Counted from the first letter of the stretch, positions 9,976-20,550 are shown. The stretch is DNA of 64,000 bases from Neoceratodus forsteri (GCA_016271365.2 CM028130.1:470179501-470243500); one strand, 5' to 3'. The notes: generated from the letters alone by a model not told the origin. Made by a program: numbers and translations.

Positions 9976-12041
9976 CTTGATTATTTAGTCCACTTAGATA
10001 CACTGTACACCAAGTTCCACCCAAAGCTAGGTGTAATGTACCTCAACAAGGATCAATCTTTGAATAAGATGTGGGATACTCTAGCAAGTAAGATTACCTT
10101 ACTAGTTAACAAATCTGTACCCCGAAAGAAAAAATACAGCAGCACTAAAATGATCCCTGTATGGATGACAGCCAAAGTTGAAAGGTGTATTAAACAAAAA
10201 AAGAAAGCTTACATAAAGGCAAAAAAGAACAATCGAGCATCATGGTGGAATACATATCACAATTTACTTAAACATACCAAAAAAGAGATTGTACAGGCCA
10301 GAAAGAAATATGAGCTACGGTTAGCCAATAAAGTTAAAGATAACCATAAAATCTTCTACACTTATATAAATAATAAAAGGGGAGGAGTTAAAACCATAGG
10401 CCCATTAAAGCAGGAAGATGGTATTACCATTACTGACAATGGTCAAATGGTCACCAGTTTTAACAAATTGTTTACCTCAGTATACAATAATAAATCATGT
10501 AACATAAAAAATAATTTAATTAGAAGTGGCGAACATGATGTAGTAATTGATTCTATCAAAGTCAGGGAGAGACTGCTAAAATTGGATCCAAGAAAGGCTC
10601 AGGAACCAGATGGGTTGCACCCGAGACTTATCAAGGAGATGGTTAATGAATTAACTGGCCTTATTACAACTATATTCCAAACTTCCTTGGCCCAGGATGA
10701 GGTGTTAGATGTGGGGAGACTGGGTGATGTTATTCCCATACATAAAAAGGGGTCTAAACATGTGGTAAACAACTATCGGCCCATAAGCCTAACTGCTGTT
10801 TTGGGGAAGGTCATGGAGGGGATTATAAAAGATTTTATGCTACAGTATATGCAGGAAAGGTGGGGACACTGACCAAACCCAGTATGGCTTTGTCAAGGGA
10901 CGTTTCTGCCAGACAAACCTCCTGGAATTTTATGGAAAGGTTAGTTAGGCATTGGATGAGGGGGACTCTGTGGATATTATCTTTCTAGAGCTGTGAAAGG
11001 CATTTGACAAGTTACCACATGGGCAGCTAATTGACACCTTAATTGAACATGATATTCCTGGAAGCATCACCAAATGGATTGCCTCTTGGCTAAATGACAG
11101 GAAGCAAACAGTCTGCATAAGGGGTAGTTATTCGGACTGGTCCAGTGTCACTAGTGGGGTGCCACAGGGTTTTGTCCTAGGGCCAGCCCTGTTTAATGTT
11201 TATATATCATCTATGAAAACTAAGAGAGAAACTTGGATGTCCAAATTTGCTGACGACACAAGGTTAGGCCAACCAGTAAATAACAAGAAGGATGCAGAAA
11301 TACTACAAGAAGCACTGCAAGTACTGGAGGACTGGGCTAGGATGTACAAACTTACATTTAATGCTGATAAGTGCACAGTGATGCACCTGGGCCACAAGAA
11401 TCCAAAACACAACTATTGTTTAAATGGTTTCTTATTAAGAGAAGTAATAATTTCAAATGACCTTGGTTGCAAGATACATTGCAACCAGGTAGTCAAAGAG
11501 GCTAGCGGAATCCTAAATTGTATTAAGCGACATATTAAGAGTAGACACCAAGATGTTCTCATTCCACTCTATACTTCACTAGTCAGACCACACATGGAAT
11601 ACTGCGCATGACTATGGGCACCAGGGGGAAAAAACCAAAATAAGAGCACTGGAAAGGGTACAGAAAAGGGTGACAAAATTAATCAGAGGGGTACAACACT
11701 TGGAATATAGTGAAAGACTGCAGAACTTGGGTATGTTTAGTCTTGAGTATTGTAGGCTCAGAGGGGATATGTGCTTCATGCACAAAGCCTTTTCTAACCC
11801 AGACTCGTGGGATATGTTGAATCTAGATATCAGGGAACAAAGCCACTATACAAGAGCACACCCCTTGCAGATTAAAGGTAATAGGTATCTTAACAACAGA
11901 AGGAAATACTGGTTCTCTGTTAGAGTACCAAAAATCTGGAATAGCCTCCCTATTGAGGTAGTGGCCAGTAAAACTACTGAGGAATTTAAGCATAGCTTGG
12001 ATAGATACTTAATTAATACAAAAATAATGGGATACTAAATG
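9976..12041 (+). pseudogene. CR1 ORF2 (linker and reverse transcriptase)
   Basis: A long open part to 10872 holds the Lys-rich linker ('KKKAYIKAKKNNRASWWNTY', 'KYELRLANKVKD') and the RT start ('LDPRKAQEPDGLHPRLIKEM', 'VIPIHKKGSKHVVNNYRPIS'). After a frame change near 10862 come 'YGFVKGRFCQTNLLEF', an in-frame stop near 10945, 'AFDKLPHGQLIDTL', 'SGVPQGFVLGPALFNVYISS' and the active-site box 'FADDTRLGQP' (about 11247). The C-terminus 'SVRVPKIWNSLPIEVV' and 'EEFKHSLDRYL' ends at a stop near 12038. Only a few disabling changes are visible, so this copy is relatively young. Confidence 0.88.
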
Positions 12042-12092
12042 GCGAGCAATATGGACTACTAGTCTTCTCTGCTCTGAACCACCTATGAAACC
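9976..12092 (+). mobile_element. CR1-family LINE inserted in the L2
   Basis: 5'-truncated copy: it lacks ORF1 and the endonuclease and begins in the linker before the RT. The 3' end carries 'CCTATGAAACCTATGAAAC' (12081-12099 region), a short tandem octamer-like end of the type used by CR1 in place of a poly(A) tail. L2 coding sequence stops before it and resumes after it in order, which shows it is the younger insertion. Confidence 0.85.
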
Positions 12093-12121
12093 TATGAAAC
12101 AAGGCCTGTCTCTCTCCTTCC

Positions 12122-12620
12122 GTGCATCTCAAATTGATCATTAAAACCATCCTACCCGTAATGGACTATGTGGACACTGTCTACAGTACTGCCCTCTCTT
12201 CTTCCCTTGCCAGACTTCACACCCTCCTAAATTCTTTCTGCAGTTTCGCTACAGACTCTCCTTTCTGCACACACCACTGCTCCCTCTACTCATCACTTTC
12301 TATCTCCCCCCCTCTCCCACCCCTGTCGGATGCACTCCCTTGCTTTTATTGGCAAATACTTATTTGGGTTACATCTTTCCTATCTCTCCTCACTCCTAAC
12401 CCCTGCCAGCCCCTCCCCTTACCCACTCCACTCAAGGGCGTGCCAATTCTTTTCTCTCGCTCGCCCTCACTCTATGGCAGGTCAGTCCACCTTCTCCTTC
12501 CATCTTCCCTCTCGTTGGAGCCAACTCTCACCTTTCCAGCTAGCCTCCTCATTCCTGGCTTTCAAGCACCTGCTCGGAAGAGAACCGGCTGCTTCATGCC
12601 ACTGCTTCTAGCTTCTACCT
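12122..12620 (+). pseudogene. L2 ORF2 C-terminus
   Basis: 'LKLIIKTILPVMDYVDTVYS' with 'TALSSSLARLHTLLNSFCSF' and 'ATDSPFCTHHCSLYSSLSI' match the last part of L2 ORF2. A shifted frame follows ('LAFIGKYLFGLHLSYLSSLL', 'LASSFLAFKHLL'). It continues the block that stops near 9975. About 350 bp of 3' UTR follow, ending 'CCTGGTTACCAAAGTTTAAA' and the AAAT tail. Confidence 0.85.
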
Positions 12621-12990
12621 GTTGTTGCTTGCACCACTCTGACGCCTTGACCCTCCCTCATCCTGGTCTTGCCTGTATCAGCTGTATTCTTGCACAATTG
12701 TTTTTATTGACTGCACTTACAAATTCATACTGAATGTATTTTTATAGTTCATTATTAAGTAACTTTACTCTTGTCTTTTACTTATTTGCTCTTAGAAAAC
12801 TGTTTTCAGGAATATGTGTTCTGTCTGTTTTATTTGCTGCTCATTTATTTCACTACACCATTTTGTATTGTGTTCCTACTGTCTTCCCTGTCTCCGGGTC
12901 ACACTGTAAACAAGCCTTGGCTCGGTGTGCCTTTCCTGGTTACCAAAGTTTAAATAAATAAAAAAACAAATATAAAAATAAATAAATAAC

Positions 12991-13027
12991 CACTGGGACC
13001 CCTGCTACAACAGTGACCCAAGGCAAT
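12991..13027. repeat. SatA remnant right of the L2
   Basis: 'CCACTGGGACCCCTGCTACA' followed by 'ACAGTGACCCAAGGCAATTA' completes the SatA unit broken at 9186. This is the rightmost SatA sequence in the window. Confidence 0.85.
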
Positions 13028-13320
13028 TAATACTACAGCAGTAAGTTACCCTTCTACCCACCCTAATAGTTATCCAGTTCTCCCAGCTCCCACATCCTCC
13101 CCCATCCTCGGTGAAGTTCCATAGTACCTATTGCTAATAATGCTACAGTAGTTAGTTACTCTTCACCCCATCCTCTTGGCAATCCAATTCTTTCAGCACC
13201 CACCCTCTGCCATCAGCCCTGGTGAAGTTCTGCAGTAACTATTGCTAATAGAATACTAATAGTAAGTTACCCTTTTCCCTACCTCATGGCAAACTGATCC
13301 TCCCAGCTCTCACCAGTTAA
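13028..13320. repeat. ~110-bp tandem repeat, 2.6 copies
   Basis: Units begin near 13028, 13138 and 13249 with forms of 'AATACTACAGCAGTAAGTTA', followed by C-rich 'CCAGTTCTCCCAGCTC' and 'GTGAAGTTCCATAGTA'. The copies are about 75-85% alike by eye. No coding signal. Confidence 0.8.
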
Positions 13321-13439
13321 AAATCCAGTAATGCCCCAATACACCCAGTCTTGAGGCACCCAGTCTAAGTCTCGTCCTCATTCCACACTTGGAAAAGAAT
13401 ACAAAATCTGGCTGAGAGAATGGCGCTCAGCTCACACTC

Positions 13440-13650
13440 TCTTCATTTTTGTTGCCTTGACTGGCTGTTCGATTAATGAATGAGAGCTTGTAAACTCACA
13501 GTAATCAGCTGAGCAGCCCCTAAAATCTCTTGTCAACATAGAACCCCTCCCTCCTCTCATGCCCTGACTGGCTGTTGTATGAATGAATGGGAAGACTTCC
13601 AATAATCATCTGAGTAACACCTAGAATCACTTGTCAGTGTGGTGCCCTTC
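13440..13650. repeat. ~110-bp tandem pair
   Basis: 'TTGACTGGCTGTTCGATTAA' (near 13456) recurs as 'CTGACTGGCTGTTGTATGAA' (near 13565), and the rest of each unit aligns loosely, including 'AATCATCTGAG' and 'TCACTTGTCA' forms. The period equals that of the preceding repeat although the sequence differs. Confidence 0.6.
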
Positions 13651-13772
13651 CATCTTCTGTGTTAATCTGGCTGATTTATGACAAGCTGATGCAGGATTTA
13701 GGCACCCTTTAAGTGCATCACATTTCATACTGACTGGAAACTACCAGGTAAAATGTACGTAGTGATAACTAT

Positions 13773-13939
13773 TGATTATAAAATGGGTAAGAGAAATACT
13801 ATACTGTGATTGGTGGAATCCAGTCACATGACTGTGCTGTTATCCCAGCACAGCAGCACAGGTCAGGAATGCTTAACTTTCTGAACCTCATTACTTGGTC
13901 CTAAAATTAAAAAAAAACATGGAAACCATTTTATAATCA
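13773..13939. mobile_element. Small TIR element (MITE-like)
   Basis: Perfect 14-bp inverted ends 'TGATTATAAAATGG' (13773-13786) and its complement (13926-13939). The interior has 'TGATTGGTGGAATCCAGTCA' and an internal hairpin around 'CTGTGCTGTTATCCCAGCAC'. No open frame. It abuts the foldback at 13943. Confidence 0.6.
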
Positions 13940-13942
13940 CAG

Positions 13943-14074
13943 TAGGGCATTTCAGGGTGTGCATAGTTGAAGGATAATGGCACTTCTCAGGTGCGTAAAG
14001 CCCTCTGCTTCACCTGGGGCTTCACTTCCCGAGGTGTGCTGTTATCCCACAGTTACGCACACCCTGTCATGCCT
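13943..14074. mobile_element. Foldback element related to 6592-6734
   Basis: Arms 'GGGCATTTCAGGGTGTGC' (about 13944-13961) and 'GCACACCCTGTCATGCC' (about 14057-14073) are complementary with a few mismatches, and an inner pair 'GAAGGATAATGGCAC' / 'GTGCTGTTATCCCAC' extends the stem. The right arm and its flank share 'CACCCTGTCATGCCTTATTG' with the foldback at 6592-6734. Confidence 0.65.
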
Positions 14075-14128
14075 TATTGCTTAACTATGACATTGTTCAG
14101 TGGAAGTCTGGATTACACAAGTTCTCAC

Positions 14129-14294
14129 CTGCTTGAAATAACATACCAGAGTCATTGATGGTTTCCAGCGGGCTGCTAGCAGAGGGCCGCATGCATGAGT
14201 CAGAACTGCGGAGGTGTACCGAGTCCTCTTCTGGAATCAATGTCAGGTCTTGCATGCTAAAGCTCCTAATCTTCTCGGACAGCACACCCTGACC
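14129..14294 (-). CDS. Candidate internal coding exon of an unrecognised host gene
   Basis: On the minus strand a long pyrimidine tract (the (GA)n at 14297-14350 read as (TC)n) ends in 'TGTAG' at 14299-14295, a good 3' splice site. The next bases are open: 'GQGVLSEKIRSFSMQDLTLI', then 'PEEDSVHLRSSDSCMRPSAS', then 'SPLETINDSG'. Two 5' splice sites are possible: GTATGT (exon end 14147, 148 bp) or the stronger CAG|GTGAGA (exon end 14129, 166 bp, adding 'MLFQAG'). Both leave phase 1; the start is phase 0. 'RSFSMQ' fits a basophilic-kinase site. The peptide is acidic and Ser-rich, unlike the element proteins in this window. I do not recognise the gene and see no partner exon, so it may also be an old exon fragment or chance. 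Confidence 0.5.
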
Positions 14295-14296
14295 CT

Positions 14297-14350
14297 ACAG
14301 AGAGAGAGAGAGAGAGAGAAGACAGAGTGAGAGAGAGAGAGAGAGAGAAA
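14297..14350. repeat. (GA)n microsatellite
   Basis: Two runs of GA (14297-14319 and about 14331-14350) separated by 'AGACAGAGT'. On the minus strand it would be the polypyrimidine tract in front of the candidate exon. Confidence 0.95.
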
Positions 14351-14359
14351 GATTGCAGA

Positions 14360-14676
14360 CTCATTGCGTGCACTTACTTTTGTTGAATCTCGTTTTCTCA
14401 TTTTGTCTCATGTCCGGAAATGTTTCAAGCTTGCTGTTTTCTGCTACTATTTTGAATTATTGCTGTAACTGATGTCTTTTGTCTCTACAACCTGAAAAGA
14501 TTCAAATTCTGCTGGATCTGTTTGTTTTTAGAATTACTTTTGTAACTGATGTCTTTTGTGAATACTGTACGTACTCCTATCTCCCTACCCCCAGGTTGAA
14601 CCTAGAAACGAGCCTCAGCTCAGTGTACCTATCCCAGTTAACAAATGTTTAAATAAATAAATAAATAAATAAAAGA
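14360..14676 (+). mobile_element. L2-like LINE 3' end
   Basis: Ends 'CAGCTCAGTGTACCTATCCC' then 'AGTTAACAAATGTTTAAATA' and (AAAT)n. The same words in the same order close the L2 at 12900-12990 ('GGCTCGGTGTGCCTTTCC', 'GGTTACCAAAGTTTAAATA'). Only 3' UTR is present. A 30-bp segment 'GTAACTGATGTCTTTTGT' occurs twice (near 14466 and 14540). Confidence 0.75.
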
Positions 14677-14762
14677 AAATATATTGGAGAAGTGCACCCA
14701 TCTGCTGAATAAAAGGAAGACTTTTGACAGACGACTATTCTCCCACTCATACAACATTAGAG

Positions 14763-14924
14763 GATAATGTATGGGGTTTGGTCAGTAACAACGCTGTAAT
14801 CACATCGAGAGGTTACCATGACAACCATAAACTTCGAGAGTGCAACTCGAGAGGTTTACAATTGTCAAGGTATCCTCGAGAAGCAGTTACAGCATCTTTA
14901 CTGACCAAAATCCCATACATTATC
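14763..14924. mobile_element. 162-bp palindromic MITE
   Basis: Starts 'GATAATGTATGGGGTTTGGT' and ends 'CCAAAATCCCATACATTATC'. The stem continues through 'CAGTAACAACGCTGTAA' / 'TTACAGCATCTTTACTG' and 'GAGAGGTTACC' / 'GGTATCCTCGAG', leaving a short centre near 14840. The whole copy folds on itself, typical of foldback or short TIR elements mobilised in trans. No TSD was identified. Confidence 0.8.
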
Positions 14925-15789
14925 TTTTATAGTGTATGGGGGGTTGAGAGTGCTTAAACAGCTGCCCGGACCCCATTCTCACAGTCAACAGAGTGCTGAC
15001 AACAAACAACTAGCAACATTTTTTTTTACTTCTGAAAACGATCAGCCCAGAAATCTGAGATTTAAAACATTTATTTGTGACGCTTACTTACAAACAGCCT
15101 AAGTTGCAGTGCTCAAAAGAGTAAAGAAAACTGTTAAGTCCATAAAAGAATTGAAACAGAACTGTCGTTTAGTATGCCATTCAATTAAACAAATCCAGTT
15201 GGTCGCTGCTTATCACGTGGGGCCAGGTTGCAAGGTCTTCTGAGAGACATCAGGACAACATCCTTCAAGAAGGGGCCTAGTGATTAAGCCGGAAAGAAAA
15301 ACAAGGTAACCTAATTTGTGCACAAATAAAATGGGAAAAAAAAAAACATGAAGAAGGCTAAAATTAACTAGTTCATTCAGAGGCTGTCTATTGGTTGTGG
15401 GAACAGAGCTGCTGCCATCACAGTCGCTAGCTACTGCAAGTGCTAACTGAAACAGTGGAATGCAGAGTTCAAACGCTTGCATTTGCTAGCGACTTGTTCT
15501 AAGACAGTATTTTACTAAAAGCTGGTGTTCCTTCTCATAAACTCATCACTGTGACATAGTAGAGACAGGTTTATCAATAACATCACAGCAATAGGTTTAT
15601 AAGAAAATAAACTGTGTGACTTCAGTAGTTAACAAGCTCATTCCATACATTATATAAATGATTTCAAAGAGGGCCAGAGTGTAAGGACCTAATGGCAAAA
15701 GCACTTTCTGCCCTTCACAAACCTGAGATTGCACAGGTGTAGTACCAGCATTTAATATGACTGTTACTTCTGTAAGCCTCCCTTAAAAG
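14925..15789. other. Unassigned intergenic or intronic sequence
   Basis: No convincing coding frame. 'AAACATTTATTTGTGACGCT' near 15066 resembles the reversed tail of an L2-like 3' end, and 'AGAGGGCCAGAGTGTAAGGA' near 15670 might be LINE-derived, but I cannot align it further. The minus-strand ORF at 15213-15482 has no recognisable domain. Confidence 0.35.
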
Positions 15790-17130
15790 AGGGGCTTATG
15801 CTCCCAATTTTAGGCATCCTTTTTCCACCTCTTACCCCCTCCCCCTGCCCCCCACAGCTAGGGAATTTATTAGAGCTCTGGGGGACTCTGGCTGCTGGAT
15901 GCCTTAAGGTGGCAGCAGAGAGCAGGTTTAGGGAGTATATAAGGGAGCAGACAGGAAGTTCAGGGCCTTTACCAGCCTGGGCATTAGGCCTGGGGCTGGA
16001 GGGGGATGGCTGGAGGAGCAGAGTAGGTGGTCAAGTAAAAGAGCTTGGCAGTACGGGTGGGCCAGTGTCGGCGGCCCCCAAAGTACAGACAGAATGACTT
16101 TCACAGCGATGTGGCGTCGAGGAGCTGGGGAAGGAAGCTCTGTGGGGGAAGGATGGTTAGCCAGGTCCTGCATCACTGGGGATAGGGAAAGGCAGATGGC
16201 CATAGGGGGCCAAGATAGGCAGGAGCCCACAGAGATTCCGTGAAAGTGATTTCCTTGGCTGCCAGTGCTGTGGGGACAGTGGCAGTATCCCCACAGGGGG
16301 GAAGCAGGTGACAGTGGCTCTTTCCTGTATCTGGTGTGGCAAGGTGGCCTGGGGGGTAGAATGGAGCCAGGGGGCCCTTCACCCAAATTATGGGGCCTGC
16401 TTGGAGGGGCAGGTTCTGGGGCAGTGGCATTAAAAGACCAGGTGGGTCACAGGTCATAGGACAGGCCTTGGAGGGTGGCCTCTGGCTGGAGCTTAACATA
16501 AGTCCAGGATGTGTGAAGAGGGATGTGGGCCTGGGCATGGATCCCCCAAAAGGGTCAGAAGGAAGCGGAGCAAGTGAGCATGCCACTATCTGTGAAGGTG
16601 GGCTGTTTCGGAAGGGTCTGGGTGGTGGCAGTGCCCAGGAGCTCTCCCATGGCAGGGCAGCCAGTAGTAGGGGGCTGGAGTACTGGAGCAGGGCCAGGTT
16701 TTGGGGCCACTGCGCCAGTGGAGCTGTACAGAGAAAAGGCTGAGCCAAAAGGAGGGAATGGGTGCCGTGAGTTTGGTAGCACCAGAGTTAGTCGAGACTG
16801 GGTGGGTTACAGAGCTTGGGTCGAAGGACAAAATCCTGGTACCCCTTGAGGTTTGGGCCAAGGCCCAAGGGCCAGTTGGGGGGAGCAGCACGCTTTCTCT
16901 GTGACGGAGATAGGCCATCGAGCAGTACCAGAGTGTCCAGAGTGGGTAACCCAGAATAATGAGAAAAGGTTTGGCTTACCAGGTCAGACAGCCAAGAGCT
17001 TGTGGGTTTCTAAGTCGAGAGGTACCTTGAGTAAAACATCCAAGAAGTTAGAAGTGGAGAAGCCTTGCTGCTCTAAAAGTCCAACCAAAGCATTTTTTTG
17101 TACAAAGGTTCAAATAGCCCCATGAAGCTG
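15790..17130. other. GC-rich segment with long overlapping ORFs, unexplained
   Basis: A sharp shift to G-rich plus strand, with open frames on both strands (for example 16173-16748 minus, Pro/Leu-rich; 16523-16849 plus, Gly/Val-rich). 'GTATATAAGGGAGCAGAC' at about 15934 is a good TATA-box-like sequence. Low-complexity Gly/Trp and Pro/Leu composition and the lack of a recognisable domain argue against a conserved protein. It could be a GC-rich retroelement leader or LTR, or part of a degenerate gene. I cannot decide. Confidence 0.3.
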
Positions 17131-18284
17131 CTTTATTTATTTAGATGAAGATGTGACCCCTGTATTGCTGGAATCATTTGTGGTGCAGGAGTAAAATAAA
17201 GAAGCTAGTTGGGAAGAGATTGGTAGTGATGTGTCTTATTAAAGTTGGAAGGGGGACTGAATGAAATGGAAATTTCCCCCCTGCTTGTGTTTAAATTAAT
17301 TTCTCATAAGCTTTGATCCCAGATGAATTCACCATCATGCCTTAGACGGAACTGAGGGGCTCTGGGACCCGAGGAGTCAGGAGGTTGCAGCATAGAGATC
17401 CTGGTCCAGTGTCAGGGTTCGGGGAGAATCCGGATTTTCGGCTGGTGAGATGTAGAGTGCATGGGTGAATGAAGTCGCCAGTAAAATAGGCCCACAGTTT
17501 CCTGCCTTGTTTGGGAGTGCACTAGCTTGAGTGTTAGCGCTTGATGTAAACCCCATCTAATGCCCCTGGACCATCTGCGATAGAATTTATGCCCCTGGAC
17601 GGAGGGTCAAAGGGGTGAGGGGTTACACTTCTTTAAAGAACAGCTGACACCTTCAAGAGAACTTTAAAAAACATAATATTTAGACAGAGTTCAGCTTGTA
17701 TTTCACATTACTTCTACATTCCTCCTCCCCATTATTTTTTCACTAAGGTCATTTACATGAAAACTGGATCTCTGCCCCTGAAGAGTTAATTTATTCTCGT
17801 TGCCTTCTCTCCAACTGAGGTCGTAATGTACTTCTTGTGACATCAGAGTTACTCCCATGCCAACAAATTGTGATGTCACAACAGAGGACTATGACCTAAA
17901 GTACAGAGTAAGCCACAGACACAAATGAACTCTAAGGAATAAAGATCATATATTCATGCAAATTTCCTCAGTAATAAATAATGAAGAGGAGAAATATACA
18001 GAATATAGATGGAATGCAAGCAGAAGTATACCTAATTTTATGTTTTTTAAGGTTTTCTTTGAGGCATTAGTAGCTCTTTAAGGACACTGTGTTAACTCAG
18101 TTTACAGGTTGCTAAAGCTGATAGGATTTGCTTAACTCCTAGACTATAACTTGTCAGTGCAACACCTGATAATGACCCTCCCACGTTCATAGGAAATCCT
18201 TTACAAATCTGGAAGACAGCATTCTTCCAGGTAATAGTACGCCCATGCAAATGGAGCAACCAACTCATCCATTGTCAGGGGATA
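17131..18284. other. Unassigned sequence before the SatB array
   Basis: No open frame of note. 'TTGTGACATCA' (about 17839) and 'TGATGTCACAA' (about 17871) form an 11-bp inverted repeat that may mark a small foldback copy. Otherwise nothing recognisable. Confidence 0.4.
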
Positions 18285-19024
18285 ACACATGCAGGCACAT
18301 GATGGAAGCAGAGTCGGTGCCCATGTTTATCACAGGCAGACACACCACAGGACAAGGAAGAGGACAGTATCTCCACTGCAACATACATAAGCACACAACA
18401 GGACAAGGTACAGGGAGAGTACTCCCAATGGAACACACAAAGGCACACAACAGGACAAGGTCAGGAGCAGTGCCCACATTGGAACATATGTGGGCACAAA
18501 ACAGCACAAGGTACATGGGTGATGCCCACACTGGAGTACATGTGGGTGCACAACATTGTGAAGAGTAGGGTCGGTGCCTGTATAGGGACACATTTGGGCA
18601 CACAAGAGGACAAACTGCAGGGGCAGTGTCCACACTGGAACATATGTGGGCACACAATACGACAAGGTGTAGGGACAGCTCCCATATTGGAACACATACT
18701 GACACACAACAAGACAAGGTAAAGGGACAGAGCACACACTGGAACACATGGGGGCACACAATAAGAGCAGGTACAAAGGCCATTTCCACACAGGTACACA
18801 CACAGGCACACAACAAGATGAGGTAAGAGGCAATGAAACACGTGGGCACACAAGACAAGGTGCAGAGACAGTGCTCACACTAGAATACATGCAGAGACAC
18901 AACTGGACTAGGTACAGGGATAATGCCCTTACTGGAACACATGCAGGCACACAAGAGGACAAGGTATGGGCCATGCCATGTTGGAACATATGGAGCACAT
19001 AACAGGACAAGATGCAGGGCAGCA
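18285..19024. repeat. SatB 52-bp minisatellite, block 1
   Basis: Diverged units of the SatB repeat, whose common parts are 'GGAACACATGTGGGCACACA', 'ACAGGACAAGGTACAGGGGC' and 'AGTGCCCACATT' (52 bp). Spacing of 'GGAACACA' is mostly 51-54 bp. The left edge is gradual, as expected for the older margin of an array. ORFs on both strands here come from the repeat unit having no stop codons. Confidence 0.93.
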
Positions 19025-19972
19025 TACAGATTTATTTATTAGCTTTTGTTTACCGAGTAAGCACACTAGACAAGCAATGCTTATTTTCAGGTATGACCCC
19101 GGAGATTACAAGAGCGTGGTTTACAGAACAGTGCAAGGGAATTACAACAATGTGAAATACAAGCAATGAGCAGGGTGATACAAATAAACAGGTACAGGAT
19201 GAACAGATAAGCATATACTGTACATCAAAGGTAAGAACAAGCAAACAAAAGTTACATTTTGTGGAAAAATTACAAGTACAATTTGTCCCATTTTGAGGAT
19301 GGTAAGTGCTGAGGTGAAGGGCATGCAGGGTAGATAATTCCCCTTACTAGAGTGTAGAGGGGGTAGGGGAACCAGGAGAGTGCACAACAGGGTCCAAGCA
19401 GGGGTGGAGGATATCAAGCAGCCTTGGAACAGTTACAGGCTGAGGCAGACTTCAAGTGCAACCAGAGGGAGCTCTTAAAGATGGGTTGGGTGGGGGTACA
19501 TCTGATGGTTGCAGGTAGGGTATTTCAGAATCTAGGGGCACACACAGCAAAGGCACGATCACCTGAGAGTGTACGAGGTTTTGGGACAAGGAGGGGTTGC
19601 AAGTCAGCTGACCTTAGCCAGTATGATGGTAGACCTGGCCGAAGGAGTTTGGACAGCGTGGGTGGGGTGGCATTGCGGACGATTCTGTCTGTGAAGCAGC
19701 CCAAGACAAATGAGCGATAATTATCCGGGGACAACCAGTGTAGCTGATTGTATAAATTACAGCGATGGGTAAGTCGAGGGACGGCAAGGGCAAAGCGGCA
19801 AATATTATTATATGCCACATCCTATTTAACAAGGCTAGTTTTTGCGATGAGGTAAATATTGTCAGTCCATAGTTGAGAGAGGGAAGGTATAAACCTTTAG
19901 CAAGGGCAAGCCGCACAGCAGCAGCAAGGGACCTATGAACCCGGAATGCAAGTCCAAGCTTGATATTTGGAA
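19025..19972 (-). mobile_element. L2-like LINE 3' fragment inserted in SatB
   Basis: Begins on the plus strand with 'TTTATTTATTAGC', the reverse of an (AAT/AAAT) tail. On the minus strand 19960-19525 encodes the ORF2 C-terminus: 'RLALAKGLYLPSLNYGLTIF', 'LTHRCNLYNQLHWLSPDNYR' and 'RTLSGDRAFAVCAPR', with one frame change near 19700. The 5' truncation point is at about 19972, where SatB resumes with 'TGGAACACATGTGGG'. Mobile in the past only. Confidence 0.85.
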
Positions 19973-20550
19973 CACATGTGGGTGCATAACATGTCACGGT
20001 ACAGGGGCAGTGTCCACACTGGAACACATGCACATACATAACAGGACAATATACAGGGTGATGCCCACATTGAAACACATATGGCATACAACAGGGCAAG
20101 GTTCGGGGTAGTGCCCACATTGGAACACACTTGGGTACACAACAGGACAAAGTACTGGGCAGTACCTACAGTGTCCACACTAGAACACATGCACATACAT
20201 AACAGGACAATATACAGGGTGATGCCCACATTGAAACACATATGGCATACAACAGGGCAAGGTTCGGGGTAGTGCCCACATTGGAACACACTTGGGTACA
20301 CAACAGGACAAAGTACTGGGCAGTACCTACAGTGTCCACACTAGAACACATGCACATACATAACAGGACAATATACAGGGTGGTGCCCATATTGAAACAC
20401 ATGCGATCACACAACATGACATGGTACAAAGCAGCACCCAAATTGGAACACACACAGAAACACCACAGGACATAGTGCAGGGGAGTGCCCACACTGGAAC
20501 ACGCATGGGCCCACAGCAGGACAAGGTACAGGGACACACACACACAGGCT
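19973..20550. repeat. SatB minisatellite, block 2
   Basis: About eleven units. A ~161-bp stretch (three units, containing 'TATGGCATACAACAGGGCAA') is repeated almost exactly at about 20078 and 20239, showing recent local amplification of a multi-unit segment. Confidence 0.93.

Larger units (their letters stand above)
9187..12990 (+). mobile_element. L2-type LINE inserted in SatA, split by a CR1-family LINE
   Basis: Two blocks of one element: 9187-9975 (middle of the reverse transcriptase) and about 12093-12990 (ORF2 C-terminus, 3' UTR and an (AAAT)n tail). The left junction is in a SatA unit at 'AAAAAGTGG' and the right junction resumes SatA at 'CCACTGGGACCCC', so the copy is 5'-truncated, as L2 insertions usually are. 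No clear target duplication. Confidence 0.85.

Noticed and set aside
16173..16748. 191-codon Pro/Leu-rich minus-strand ORF as a gene
   Set aside because: Opposite-strand frames are equally open because of the G-rich composition, and no domain or splice context is visible. Kept only as an unexplained GC-rich segment.
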